NCBI GenBank assembly: GCA_024345305.1
Contig: BRON01000003.1
Coordinates: forward strand, 1,612,001-1,676,000
Reading direction: 5' to 3'
DNA: 64,000 nt
DNA from: Mrakia gelida
Lineage: Eukaryota > Basidiomycota > Tremellomycetes > Cystofilobasidiales > Mrakiaceae
How positions within the stretch are numbered: position 1 is the first letter of the stretch; every line of letters begins with the position of its first letter. The notes beneath the pieces are model-generated. The model made no database searches, was not told the origin of the DNA, and worked only from the letters and a program-made list of their open reading frames with translations. Shown here one piece after another: positions 1 through 10,545 of the stretch. The position numbers and the translations under genes were made by a program.

Positions 1-268
<268 letters not shown>

Positions 269-841
269 TTGGTTGAGGTTGGATCGGCTGTTGAAGGATT
301 TCCTCGAGAGATTGTCGAAGAAGAGGAGGAGCGAAGGGAGATGATAGTGGTTGGTAGGGAGATTAAAAAAAGGAAATCGAAAGAGGGAAAAGCGGGCGTT
401 GTGGTTGGAAGAATGGGAGAAGGGTTCGCGAAGGTGAAGGAAGGGGAAGGGATCGAGGCGAGCTCGACGCAGACATCGAACGACTTTCGACGAGAGCAAG
501 GAGCGTTTATTCTTCTGGTGCTTCTCACATGTCAGAGCACCTACGATGGTGATCTATACTACGAGGACCCTGCCGAAAAGCGAGCGAGCGCGAAAAAGAA
601 CGCGAAAATCTCCCAGGACGCGAACGAAACGAGGGCTGAAGGAATCTCTCCCTCCCTCCGATGCTCGTTCGACGCGTCCACAGATCAATCTTCCAGATCA
701 ATCTCGGCTGTTGTCCGTTGCTCTTCGTTCAACTCTCGCATGTCAGACCAATAACCAATCAGAACACGCCCGACCCGAGGATCGTTTCATAAACAGAACA
801 AGAAGAACGCGAAGACGACAAAAAAGTGAACTCATCGTGCA
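269..841. other. Intergenic: ERG1 upstream region
   Basis: This 573-base stretch lies between the ERG1 start and the end of gene A (same strand), so it holds the ERG1 promoter and 5' UTR and the 3' UTR of gene A. The part just upstream of ERG1 is purine-rich on the + strand. I see no sterol-response element that I could support, and no gene. Confidence 0.5.
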
Positions 842-2803
842 TCAAACATCTTGAGGCTCTGCTGCTGCCAACCCTTTCCTCGTCCCCTCGACCCACCCTC
901 TCCAAACTCTCTCCCCGACACCACCTCTCCTGAGCCCATCCAGAACCTCCCAACATCGACGAGCTTCGTCCAGCAGAACCTCCCTTTCCTTCTCTCTCTG
1001 CTTCTCCTCGACTTCGGTCGTTTGACGCTGCTGAGCTTGGTCGTTGTTTTCGAGGGTGATATCCCACTTGCCCGAAGCGTCCGAGCCGGAAGAGGAGGAT
1101 AGCCAGCGGATGATGATCTTGCGAGCGTTGGAGGAGGAGCTGGAGAGGAGGGTGAGGGATGGGTGTGGAGGGTCGGCGTGGATTTGGAGGAGGAGTTGGA
1201 GCGATTGTCGGGAGGAGGGGGATGAGAGGGAGGGGAGAGGGATGGAGCACTGTTTGGGTCGGAGCGATCGAAAGGTACGAGTTAGTTGGGGTTGAGTGCG
1301 CTGGGATGAGATGGAGGGGAAGCCACGAAGACGAGGTCGAGAGGGAGAGAGGGAGAGAACCGCGAGCTCACAAACACAGATTCCGATCTCACATCCGCGA
1401 GGTAGGACTTCAGGAACGACAGCCTCTTCTGATGGAGTTTGAGTAAGGCTTCGTCTTCGTGGTGGAGGTTGGATCGTCCGCCTGGAGGAGGAGGGGGGAG
1501 GGCGTCGAACGGGGAGGTGAAGTGTTGGAGAGGAGGAGAGGAGGAGTGCTGAGAGGTGAGGGAGGGCCAGTAGGAGAGCTGATCAAGGAGGAGCGAGAAA
1601 AAGACTGGAGTCAGGTGGCTGTTATCTTCGGAGGAGAACGAGCGAGAGGACGCCGAGGGGCGGTCGGGAGCGAGTGAGCTCGACGCGTCGAAAACAAAAA
1701 CAAACGCACCGTCTCCCCGTCCGATCTCAGCTCCCATCTGCACCCTCTGAGAACCAGTCTGACTCCCGAGGGAGAGTTGATGGAGATGTAGCCGTGCTTG
1801 AGGGGTTGATACGAGGGAGGGAGGTGCGTGGTGTAGAGTGGAGAGAAGGGAGTTGAGCTCGCGAAGTGTTTGTTTGGTGGAGGGGATGCAGGAGGGGAAG
1901 GTTGTTGTGGATGAGGCGAGATGACGCGGAGAGGTGAAGAGGGTAGCGGATGAATGGATCTTGTTAGCGACGGTGGTTCGAGTGATATCGTCCTGGTTCG
2001 AGATGGACCTGAGAGAGGAGGCGAGGTCGAACGTGGTTTGGGCTGAGGAGGAGGCGGCGGAGGAGGGGATGGCTTGAAGGTGTAGGAGGTCGTTCGATGG
2101 GTTCCGACATCTGAGAGGACTGCTGATGATGCTGATGGGACTCGTTGAGGGAGTAGCGCTGGCGGATTGGAGGAGGAGGAAGCTCGAGGAGTGGGAGGAG
2201 GGATGGCGGACGAGCGAAAGCGAGGTGGTCGAAGCTGTAGAGTCCCTCCCTCATCTCTGATTCCTCCTCTGATCCCTCCATCTCTAAGAGCCTGATCTCT
2301 AATACTCCCAGAGAACTCTCCTCGAACCTTCCCCTCGCCCTCGTCCTCCTCGTCCCCGTCTGATCCCTCCTCCTCTTGTTGCCAGGAACGGTTCTCCTTG
2401 TCTTCCTCGAGCTGCTGCTCCCTTCCCTTGCCTTTGTCCTTGACGGGAGGCGAAAGATGGGTCCTTCGTAGCTCTCGCCATATCCCCTCGAGTTTCCTGA
2501 GTTCTGGAGGAGTTTGCTGGTTGGTAGACGAGGGCGAGAGGGAGTGAAGGAAGGGCCGAGAGGGGAAGGGAGTCGTCGAGCTTGTCGTTGCTACAGGAGC
2601 TCGGGATGGGGGAGAGGCGTAGGAATTCTGAAAGCAGATAGATAGAAGGTTAGGCTGTGTAAGGAGCTGCTGAGAGCTGGAAGAAGAGAAGGTACGAACC
2701 ATGGGGAGCTGGCGGTTGAAGGAGAAGGGAGGCAGTCGAGCTCAAGCTCAACAAAGCCCAGAGCTCGACCGAGTCCGATCTGCAAGCTACTCACCTCGGA
2801 CAA
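842..2803 (-). CDS. Uncharacterised protein A, proline/serine-rich with a C-terminal helical region
   Basis: I do not recognise this gene. The start at 2803 gives MSEVSSLQIGLGRALGFVEL. A first intron (GTACCT donor, TTTCAG acceptor just after a CTAAC branch-like site) joins in phase 0 to a long disordered Pro/Ser-rich exon with an acidic EDKENRSWQQEEE-type segment. That exon ends in KHGYISINSPSGVRLVLRG. A second intron near 1711-1590 and a third near 1365-1250 lead to the C-terminus, which holds ARKIIIRWLSSSSGSDASGK followed by a Glu/Lys/Arg-rich probable coiled coil and the stop at 842-844. Alternative donors exist at introns 2 and 3, so the internal junctions are provisional. The gene is divergent from SHR3 across 246 bases. 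I assign no function. Confidence 0.55.
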
Positions 2804-3049
2804 ATTTCTTCGTCAACACCAATTTCGGCTCTTTATATCTCATCTCATCCTGTCTCCCCTCGTCGTGGTTGGGTCTCGACCCGAGAATCTACGAAACTCG
2901 AGCTCTGATGAATCGATTTCCAACGCTCTCGCTCTGCCAAACGGGAGGAAGCTGACAGCGGCCTTTCCCTCTCCCTCCCTTCCCTTCTGACCTCCATCCT
3001 CTCCCTTCTTTCAAAGTTATCAAACCTCAAAGAAGCCAGATCGTCCAAC

Positions 3050-4602
3050 ATGCCCGTATGTGTTCCCTCCTTGGTCGTCGCTCAAGGCTGATTTGAGGAG
3101 AAGGAGGAGGAGAGAGGGAAGGAAGGCAACGTCGAAGCTGATCTCGCTCTTGTTTCTTTGGCTCTCCTTCCTTCCCTCCTCCCTTCTCTCCCCCCTCCTC
3201 AGGATTTCCTCACCTCCGTCGTCTACACCTCAACATCCTTCCTCTTGGGTGTGATCCTCGTGAACCAGATCGTTCGTACTTCTCTTTCTCTCCCTGCTCT
3301 GCTCTCCTTGCCCCCTCCCTTCCTTCCCTCGAGCTCAACCCCATCCGAATCCTGACCTCCTTCTTCTGCCTTTCCTCCCTTGTTCAGGTCGACTTCGATC
3401 TGCTCTACGTGAACCCCATGCCCGTGCAGGCTGTTTCGAACGCTTTCACTTACTACCAGACTTGGTGGGACGCGCCCGTGGGAGTCAAGGCTTTGCTTCA
3501 CCTCGCCGCCTTCGCTCCCATTGCTTCCCTCATCATCAAACTCAACGCTTGGACAGAGAGCGCTATCTTCTTCGATGGATCTGCTTTGGGTGAGTCTTTC
3601 TCTTTCTCTCTCACTTCTTTCTTCCCGTTATCTTTTTGGCGCACTCCGGTTGGCACGGGGGAGAGGAAGAAGCACGCGAAGGAGGAGGAGGAGAAGGGGT
3701 CGGAAGAGCCAGCGAGGGTTCGAACGAAACCCAACGAGCTGCTACTCGCTTGGTTCCAGTGTTTGGTCTTCACCTCGAAGGGATGAAGAGAGTCGGAGGG
3801 GAACTCTGATCGCTCGGATGCGGGAGCAGAAGCTCGCAAGGGGTCTGGTAGCAGCTCAACTCTCATCGTTCGACAAGGCTCGAGCTCAACCGTTTCCCCT
3901 TCCCTTCCCTCCGAGCTCGTCGCTGACCTCCCTCTTCTCCCTTCCTTCATCTTTGTTTTCCACTCTCAGCCCTCGAGATCGCCACCGTCATCCTCTACCT
4001 CACCGTTCACATCCCTTCTCTCCGAACCTTCCGTACGTCCCTTCCTCTCAAACCCCAACACGCGAACGACGTCCCTCCCTCCCTCCTCTTACGCGCCGCT
4101 CGTCGTCTCGTCTTCTCCCAACTACAACAACTACAACTGACCTCCCTCTCTACTCGTTTCGGTTGAAACACAGTCCCTCCCTCCGTCAAGGACCACACAA
4201 AATGGAACTTCCTCCCTGCCTCCCCTCCTCCCGAGGTCCCTTACTCCCTCACAGACAAGACCGATGCCGTTCGAGTCCTCGCGGCTGGAAACGCTTTGGT
4301 TGCTATGGTGCGTGTCACGAAATCCCTCTTCTCTCTCCTCTCTCGTCCTCCCTCCCTCCCACGCACCCAACTCGACACGCGTTCTCGCTCGACGACGCGA
4401 ACGAAACCGTCGAACTGACTCCCCTCCCTTCCCCTCCCCGTCCCTCCCCTTCTTCTGACCTACCCTCGCCCAACAGTGTCTCGTCGGAGTCATCGGCATG
4501 CAGGCCGGACAGGAGTGGGCTCGTCGAACCGAGGAGAAGGAGCAGAGGTTGATGGATGAGAAGGCCGAGAGGGAGGCCGAGAGGATCAAGAAGGATCTCT
4601 AA
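3050..4602 (+). CDS. SHR3: Shr3-type ER chaperone for amino-acid permeases
   Basis: Shr3 is an ER membrane chaperone that packages amino-acid permeases for COPII exit. Six exons were assembled: 3050-3055, 3203-3271, 3388-3589, 3970-4032, 4174-4307 and 4477-4602. Together they encode 199 residues, close to the usual Shr3 length, and all phases match. Visible family features are an N-terminal membrane segment (TSTSFLLGVILVNQI), then DFDLLYVNPMP, SNAFTYYQTWWDAP, a second hydrophobic segment (LHLAAFAPIASLIIKL), ESAIFFDGSALALEIATVIL, and a last segment containing AGNALVAMCLVGVIGMQAGQ. It ends in a charged Glu/Lys/Arg tail that reads KKDL, an ER-type lysine-rich terminus. Exon 1 holds only two codons, an extreme arrangement that start-codon predictors easily miss. 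Confidence 0.85.
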
Positions 4603-4928
4603 TCGTCCCAACAACTCGCATCGTTGAAAAGGAGGGTCGCTTTACGCACACACGTTTGGAGGGGCGGAGGGAGATCTACGTAGGAGTCGAGGGGATATTT
4701 GGTGGGAGAGGGTGAGATCGTTCGCGTCGTTTTGTTTTTCGTTTCGTTTTGCTTTTCTCGCGCGTCGTTCCTTTTGGGTCTTTCTCTGTCTCGCATCATA
4801 CACACACTTTCTTCTAGACCGTTTATACCATCAGACCTTACTCAGCTCCAACCCGAACCCAGACTAGTCTAGACTACCTGAGAACGAAACGAACCGAAAC
4901 GAAACGGACAACAACACGCGCCTCCTTC
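4603..4928. other. Intergenic between convergent genes
   Basis: This 326-base stretch holds the two 3' UTRs of SHR3 and gene C, which converge. It contains a palindrome-like ACTAGTCTAGACT near 4863-4875 but no terminator that I can define, and no gene. Confidence 0.5.
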
Positions 4929-6707
4929 CTACTTCCTCCCCCTCACCCCCTCCCACTTCACCATCCTCCCAACCCCCTTCTTCTTCCCCTTCACCACACT
5001 CCACCCCTCCCCTTCCAACCCCAAACTCTCCCTCCTCAACCTCTCCCTCACTCCCTTCCCCTTCCCATCCCTCATCCAATCCAGCAACACCGTCAGCATC
5101 CCCTGCTTGTACGCCGTTTCCTGGAGATCCTCGAAGTATTTCCCCGCCGCTTCTATGTCGAAAGGGGCTCCTGGTTTCTGCTCGGGGGGAAGGAGCGGTG
5201 GGGTTGGGTTGGGCTGGAACAGGTCGGGTAGAGGACGAGGACCAGTGGGAGGTTGGGGAGGAGGGCGGGAGGCAGCGAGGGCGGAGGGAGTTCCGATGTT
5301 GAGGGTGAGGAGGGCGCTGCTGGGGTTGTAGAGGTGGAAAGGGGCTCGCTTGCTGAGGGGCGGGGAGGTAGGTGGGAAGGGGAAGGGAGGGAGGGAGGAA
5401 GAGGAGTCAGGGCAAGAACGACGCGCTCTTCGTTTCGTTCTCGTTCTTCGGAGACCAGAGAGAGATACGAAACACTCACATCTCTTCCTCTGAGGGGTTG
5501 GGGATGTAGACTTCACAATCCTCAGCCTTGGAAGAAGAAGAAGAGGAAAGCAAGAGAGCGAAAGATCAGTCACGACATCGTCGACGCGTGTCGACCTCAG
5601 AAAACCGAGCGAGCGAGCGAAGAAAGGACTCACCTTCTTCTTCGTCGCCTCCAACAAGTACGTCTCTTCCTTCCCCTCGTACTCGAACTTGGCGACGTAC
5701 AACGGGAGATAAAGCGGCGCGACGTCCAACTGCTGCCATTGGACCTTGGGCACTTCTCCGGTGGTGAACAGGGGGAGACATTCCTCGATCAGGGATGGTA
5801 GAACGAGAGGGGAGGTATCGAAAGGTATGGCTGTGACGGGGTTGCCGTGTTGGAGGAGGTGTGGAAGGGTTGAAGAGGGGGAGATGCTCAGGGAGGAGAG
5901 CGAGAAAGGAGGAGAGGTGGGAGAGGGGGTAGGAGGAGGTCCCTGTAGAGCGTTCAACAGGGGAGAGTCAATATGGATGTATGCGGTAAAGAAGGATAGA
6001 GGGGAAAAAAAAGGGAGTCACCGTTCATGGAGAGTGGAGAAGTTGTACACGACCTGCCTCGTCGTCGCCTTGAGATCAGGCTTGTCTCCCTCCTCCTTGA
6101 CTCCCCCAAAGGTGATCTTGACACTTCCGTCCTCGTTCTGGGTGACTGAAGTCGGCTGTTCGTTGATGGTGGCGAGAAGCTTGAGCTTCGCTTGAACGGA
6201 CCAGCATGGCAGGTAGATCAACTTCGACTCGAGCAGGCCTGCTCCGACCTTGCGAGAGGGAGGGTTTCGAACGATGGAGGGGAGGAACTGATGAGCGGCA
6301 GTTTTGAGGAGGTAGGACTTCGAGAGGGCAGGTTGGGAGGCGACGTGGGTAAGTCGATCGAGAGCTTCTTTGGGTGGAGTCGCGAAGGGAACGACATAGA
6401 TTTGAGAGGGAGAGGGGAGGTAGGAGGAGGAGGAGGTTGAGCTCGACGAGGTTGAGCTCGAAGGTTGGGGAGGATGTCGGCGACCTCCGTTGATGGGAGA
6501 AGGGGAGACCGGTGATTTTTGAGGTGGGGAGGAAGCTTTAGCTTGATGGGAGGTGGAGAAGGAGATGGAACGATGGGAGGAGGGGGAAGGAAGGAGGGGA
6601 GATGGAGATGGAGCGAGGAGGAGGAGGGACGAGCGTCGAGGAGGGAAGATGGTCGACGGTCCAGTGCTGAGCGTCCTTGAGCGAAGAAGGGAGGGTGGAA
6701 GCTGCAT
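4929..6707 (-). CDS. Conserved-looking mitochondrial protein of unknown function
   Basis: I do not recognise the family. The ATG at 6707 begins MQLPPSLLRSRTLSTG, followed by further Arg/Ser-rich sequence (RRSS, HRSISFSTSHQ). This is a typical mitochondrial presequence without acidic residues, which is why I chose this start over upstream non-ATG extensions. The body contains IYVVPFATPPKEALDRL, GAGLLESKLIYLPCWSVQAK, VAPLYLPLYVAKFEYEGKEE and YLLEATKKK, then AEDCEVYIPNPSEEEI and KRAPFHLYNPSSALLTLN. The C-terminus is basic (KGKKKGVGRMVKWEG). Later exons join in phase (GTGAGT after KKK; AT|C across the next intron). The junction near 6050-5945 is unresolved: the nearest donor (GTGACT) gives the wrong phase, while an alternative GTCGTG donor at about 6049 fits. 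The paired 'LPxW' and 'LPLY' motifs suggest one globular domain. Confidence 0.65.
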
Positions 6708-7313
6708 CTGCAGAAAGTCCTCGTAGCTTGAGAGATGGGGTAGAGGACAACCGAGTCGTAGTTGGTGGGAGGAGGGAACGAGCGAGCGATGGAACGAAGG
6801 CAAGTTGAGCTCGGAGCTCGACGAGCCGGAACCGCCCGCAATTTCCTCGTATACCTTGAGCTCTTCGTCTGGTACTTTGGTTTTCCAGATAAGAGTCACC
6901 TTAAATCTACGAGACTGTCAGAAACTGAAACCTGTTTGAAAAATGTGTCTTTTGCGAGGACGCGTTGTCTTCCTCCCCCTCCTCTCCTCGCCTTCGCTCT
7001 TCTCAGCCATCTTCCCACGTCTCTCTATTGGTAGCTCACGAAGGAGAGTTGATCTTCAGACTCCTGCCGACCCCCGAAACCTCTACCTGCGCCGTCTGAG
7101 CTCGCTCAGTCCGAAAGAAGCAGAACGACGCGTCGTTCTCATCACGCTTTCTCGCATCTCGATCGAAACGAGTCAACAGTATCAAGATCTACCAAGACGT
7201 AAACAAACTTCTAACGCGAGAAAGAGGAACAAACAGTCAACAAGAAAAGAGTCCAACAACCGAAACAAAACAAGAACACCACACGCGTCGCGTCGCTCCT
7301 CTCCCGTCTAGAT
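6708..7313. other. Intergenic between gene C and aquaporin 1
   Basis: This 606-base stretch holds the promoter of gene C and the 3' end of aquaporin 1 (same strand). A short minus-strand frame starts at an ATG at 7010 (MAEKSEGEERRGRKTTR), and a splice to the gene C frame is imaginable. The resulting protein would have the mitochondrial presequence in its middle, so I left it out. Nothing else is supported. Confidence 0.4.
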
Positions 7314-9904
7314 CTACTTCTTCACCCCGTGCTTTCTCTCAGCCTCCCTCCTCTCCCCACCCAGGGACCAGTACGAGTCCTCCTTCGTCACCTTCGCGAG
7401 CGTCGAGAGAACGTGGTCAAGCTTCCGTTCGAGAACGGGATCCGAGCGAGGTTTGTTGGCCTGGACGAGGAGGTCGAGTTTGCGTTCGAGTCGCTCCAGT
7501 CGACTCGCTTGTTCGAAGGAGGCGAGGTTGCTGGGAGGAGAGGTGTCTTCTTTGGTTTCGGGGAGGAGTTCCTTGCCCTGAAGGAACGAGGGGGTGTGAG
7601 CGAGCAGGAGCTAAGGGGAAAGGGTGAGGAGGAGGGACGAACGAGGACCATGGGAGAAGGGCTTTTGGTTTCCGAGGAGCGCGAGGTGACGCTGTTGACT
7701 GTCGGATGACAACGTCGATGGTCAGTTGAGAAGGAAACTCTAGAGGTGACATCGCAAACGCGACAAAGAAACGTCGACAAACTTTTATCGCTCGACCTCC
7801 CTCCCTCCCCCCGATCCTCGAGGTCGGCCTCGTGCATCCTTCGTTCGATCTCCTCGGCATCAGCTAGTGCCGCCTCGGCTTCAGCATCTCCCGTCGCATC
7901 TTGGTCGGGGTTGACCGTCTCGTCTGAGGGGAGAGAGAGAAAGAACGAGTCAGTCGCGTCGAACGGTCCCAGCTCGTCGAACCTTCCTCTCTTTGACTCA
8001 CACTGCATGTGCTTGATGAGCTTGTAGAAACCGGCGGCGAGACAGCTACCCATGGCGGGACCGAGCCAGTAGATCCAGTGGTACGTCGAGAACTCGCCAG
8101 ACACGACGTCTGGTCCGAAACTTCTCGCAGGGTTCAACGACCCACCTGTGAAGGAGCAAGAAGGATCGAAGGATCAGAGTTCTGGGAGGTCAAGGAGGGT
8201 GAGTGTTCTCGATTCGTGCTCACCAGTGTGATAAACTGAACAGGAAAGAAAGAAGAACGAAGATCGACCCGCGTTAGCTCGTCTTCGTTTCGCTTGGGCG
8301 AGAAGTGGGAGGATCAGGACTCGCCTCCAACCATCTCGGCGATGAAAAGCGAGAGTCCAATTCCGATGGGTGCGAGGAAGGTAGCTTTGTGCTGAGAGAC
8401 GAGAGGATGGCAGGAAGACGCGTCAGTCCGAGAGCCGCGGACGGGAAAACGAAACGGCTGGCACTCACCTTCTCAGCGGCGAGGAGCTGCGAGAGAGCGG
8501 TCGAACGAGAAGACCAGGGTCAGTGAAGGAGTAGAAACGGGCGTCTCGCCGGTACTCACGAGAATCGTCAACATGAGCATCGTCTGGAAGAGATCGAACA
8601 AGGACGAGCGACGAGGTCAGCCTTCGATCCACCTCCTCATCCTCATCGTCGCTTCACACTGGTACTCACGGTCAAGAACATCTGAAGACCGGGAAAGAAA
8701 GATCAGCTTTAAGATCGAAGGAAGAGCTAGCGAAAGATACTCACCTCCAAGAACAGTCCTCGAACAACATTCGTCCCAGCGCTGAGTGTCGTCCTCGCTT
8801 GTAACGATCCCAACAGCCCCTCGACGAGAGCGGAACCAGCGATTCCTCCAAGGAGCTGAGCTACGGTGAGGATGGCTCCTCGCATCGGCGAGATTCCTCC
8901 GATAAGGACGAGCCCAAGAGACACGGCGGGATTCTGTTCGAGGGCGCGTGCGAACGAACGCGGTCAGTTTGCCTTCGGCAGAGGCTCGTTTGAGGGCTGG
9001 AGAGTGATGAAACTGACGAAGAGACCACCCGAGATACGGAAGAAGACCCAAGCGTTCACAGCGAGACTCAGACCGAAGGACTGTAAGAGCAAAAAAAGGT
9101 GAGCTCGCGTCGAATGACGTTTCGATGAAGGGAGCAGATCGTGAACTCACGAGACTGATGTAGAGAAGCTGAGATGTGTTGACATCAACGTTGATAGCCT
9201 CAGTTGCGCTCCCAGCTGCATGGCGAGAAAATAAGGAAACAAGAATGGTGAGCTTCGAACGAGAGATTCGAGCGCGACGCGAGGAAAGAGACGAACAAGT
9301 CGGCGTGTTGGCTACGCTCGTCCCTCCCACAGCGAAGAAGATGAACAGAGTCGTTCCTGAGATGCAGAAGAATTAAAAGAATTGTCAGCTCAGCGTCGTG
9401 TTGAAGATGAAACGCGAGGAGCGAGTCGAGCGTTGGGACGCCCTCGTTCGAGAGAAGCTCTGCGTCTCGACGACGAGTTCTCCTCCTCAACACTCAGACA
9501 CTAGAAAAGACTCACCGACAAACTCCCCCAGAGCAGCGACGACTACACCCCACCCAGAACCGACACAGAACAAAAGAAGGCGATGTCGAACATCTCGATC
9601 AGCACTCCGCTCGCTCCATCGAACGAAGAAGCTCACGCAAAAACCAAACAGCTCCTCCCATCCCCTCCCCTCCCCCCCTCTCCCACCCACAACAAAGCTC
9701 CTCGAACTCACAGTGCTTCTTGATCGCAGTCCTCCTAGTCCCAGGAGGAGGTAATCTCATCTTCCAACCTCCACTGCTGCCCTTCAAGCTCAAACTGCCC
9801 CGTCCGTCTTGAACCTCGCCTTCGAGAAGAGCTTTGGCTTTCTCTCGCTCTGCCTTCGGAGGTCGTCCGCTGCTGTTTCCGCCGGGGCCTGGGAGGGAGT
9901 CCAT
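7314..9904 (-). CDS. Aquaporin 1 (MIP family, orthodox fungal type)
   Basis: This is a water-channel-type membrane protein. The start at 9904 gives [12 protein letters not shown]; exon 1 (9904-9712) ends in phase 1. Then follow [53 protein letters not shown], the first NPA box ([20 protein letters not shown]), [20 protein letters not shown], and the second box ([15 protein letters not shown]) followed by [13 protein letters not shown]. The Arg after the second NPA is present. The position that is His in yeast Aqy1 (FIAHL) is Glu here (FIAEM). The tail has VNPDQDATG as in Aqy1-like proteins, and a C-terminal helical stretch ending [20 protein letters not shown]. The gene has more than ten introns and several very small exons. 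It is paralogous to the gene at 13738-16377; no disabling change was seen. Confidence 0.9.
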
Positions 9905-10545
9905 CTTGACAAGTGAAAAGGGAACGGGTGGGTTGAGTTGGAGTGAGGGTTGGGAGGGAACAGAGCGGGAAGGGAGGGAGGAGAAAAGGTGAAAGTGGTT
10001 GGTCTCGTCATCAGAGGCGGACGGGAGCCGTCGATCTCCGTTGATTGCAGTGAGATAGATAAAGTATCTAGCCCCCGGTGTGAGAGAGAGATGGGAGGGA
10101 GGGAAGAGAAGAGATGGACGATGGAGGGAGACTCGGAGAGGAAGCGAAGGAAAATAGGGCGAGACGGAACGTGGCTGGAGGGAGGGGAGGAAACGAGATC
10201 CGAGAGGGCTCGAACGCGACGTGCCTTCTCCAACCTTGCTCGCTTCTCGGTTCGTGAGAAACGTGACCGGAGAGAGTGGAAAATCGTGAGACAAACGGTA
10301 AAAGATGGCTAGAGAAGATGCTACGGAAAAATGAAGGTGGGAGGAAGGGGGGATGCGAAGAGAAGGAACGAGATGGGCGTCGTTGAAAGTGCGTCGTGAA
10401 TGAAGATGAAACGAAGAGATCGATGGTGACGGTGTGAGCGAGAGAGGAGAGTGAAAAAATGCGAAGATGAAACGTGAAAGCCCTAGACTACGAGCGAGAA
10501 AGATGCAACAGCGATAGTGAGCGAGACGGCGGTTCGTCGACTCGC
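9905..10545. other. Aquaporin 1 promoter region and gene E 3' flank
   Basis: This 641-base stretch lies upstream of aquaporin 1. It is strongly purine-rich on the + strand. It holds an AT-rich patch (GATAGATAAAGTATCTAG) near 10055-10072 that could be a TATA-like element for the minus-strand aquaporin. No gene is seen. Confidence 0.4.

Noticed and set aside
6840..7010. Upstream minus-strand ATG (MAEKSEGEERRGRK) as the start of gene C
   Set aside because: It would need a poorly supported splice and would place a clean mitochondrial presequence in the middle of the protein.
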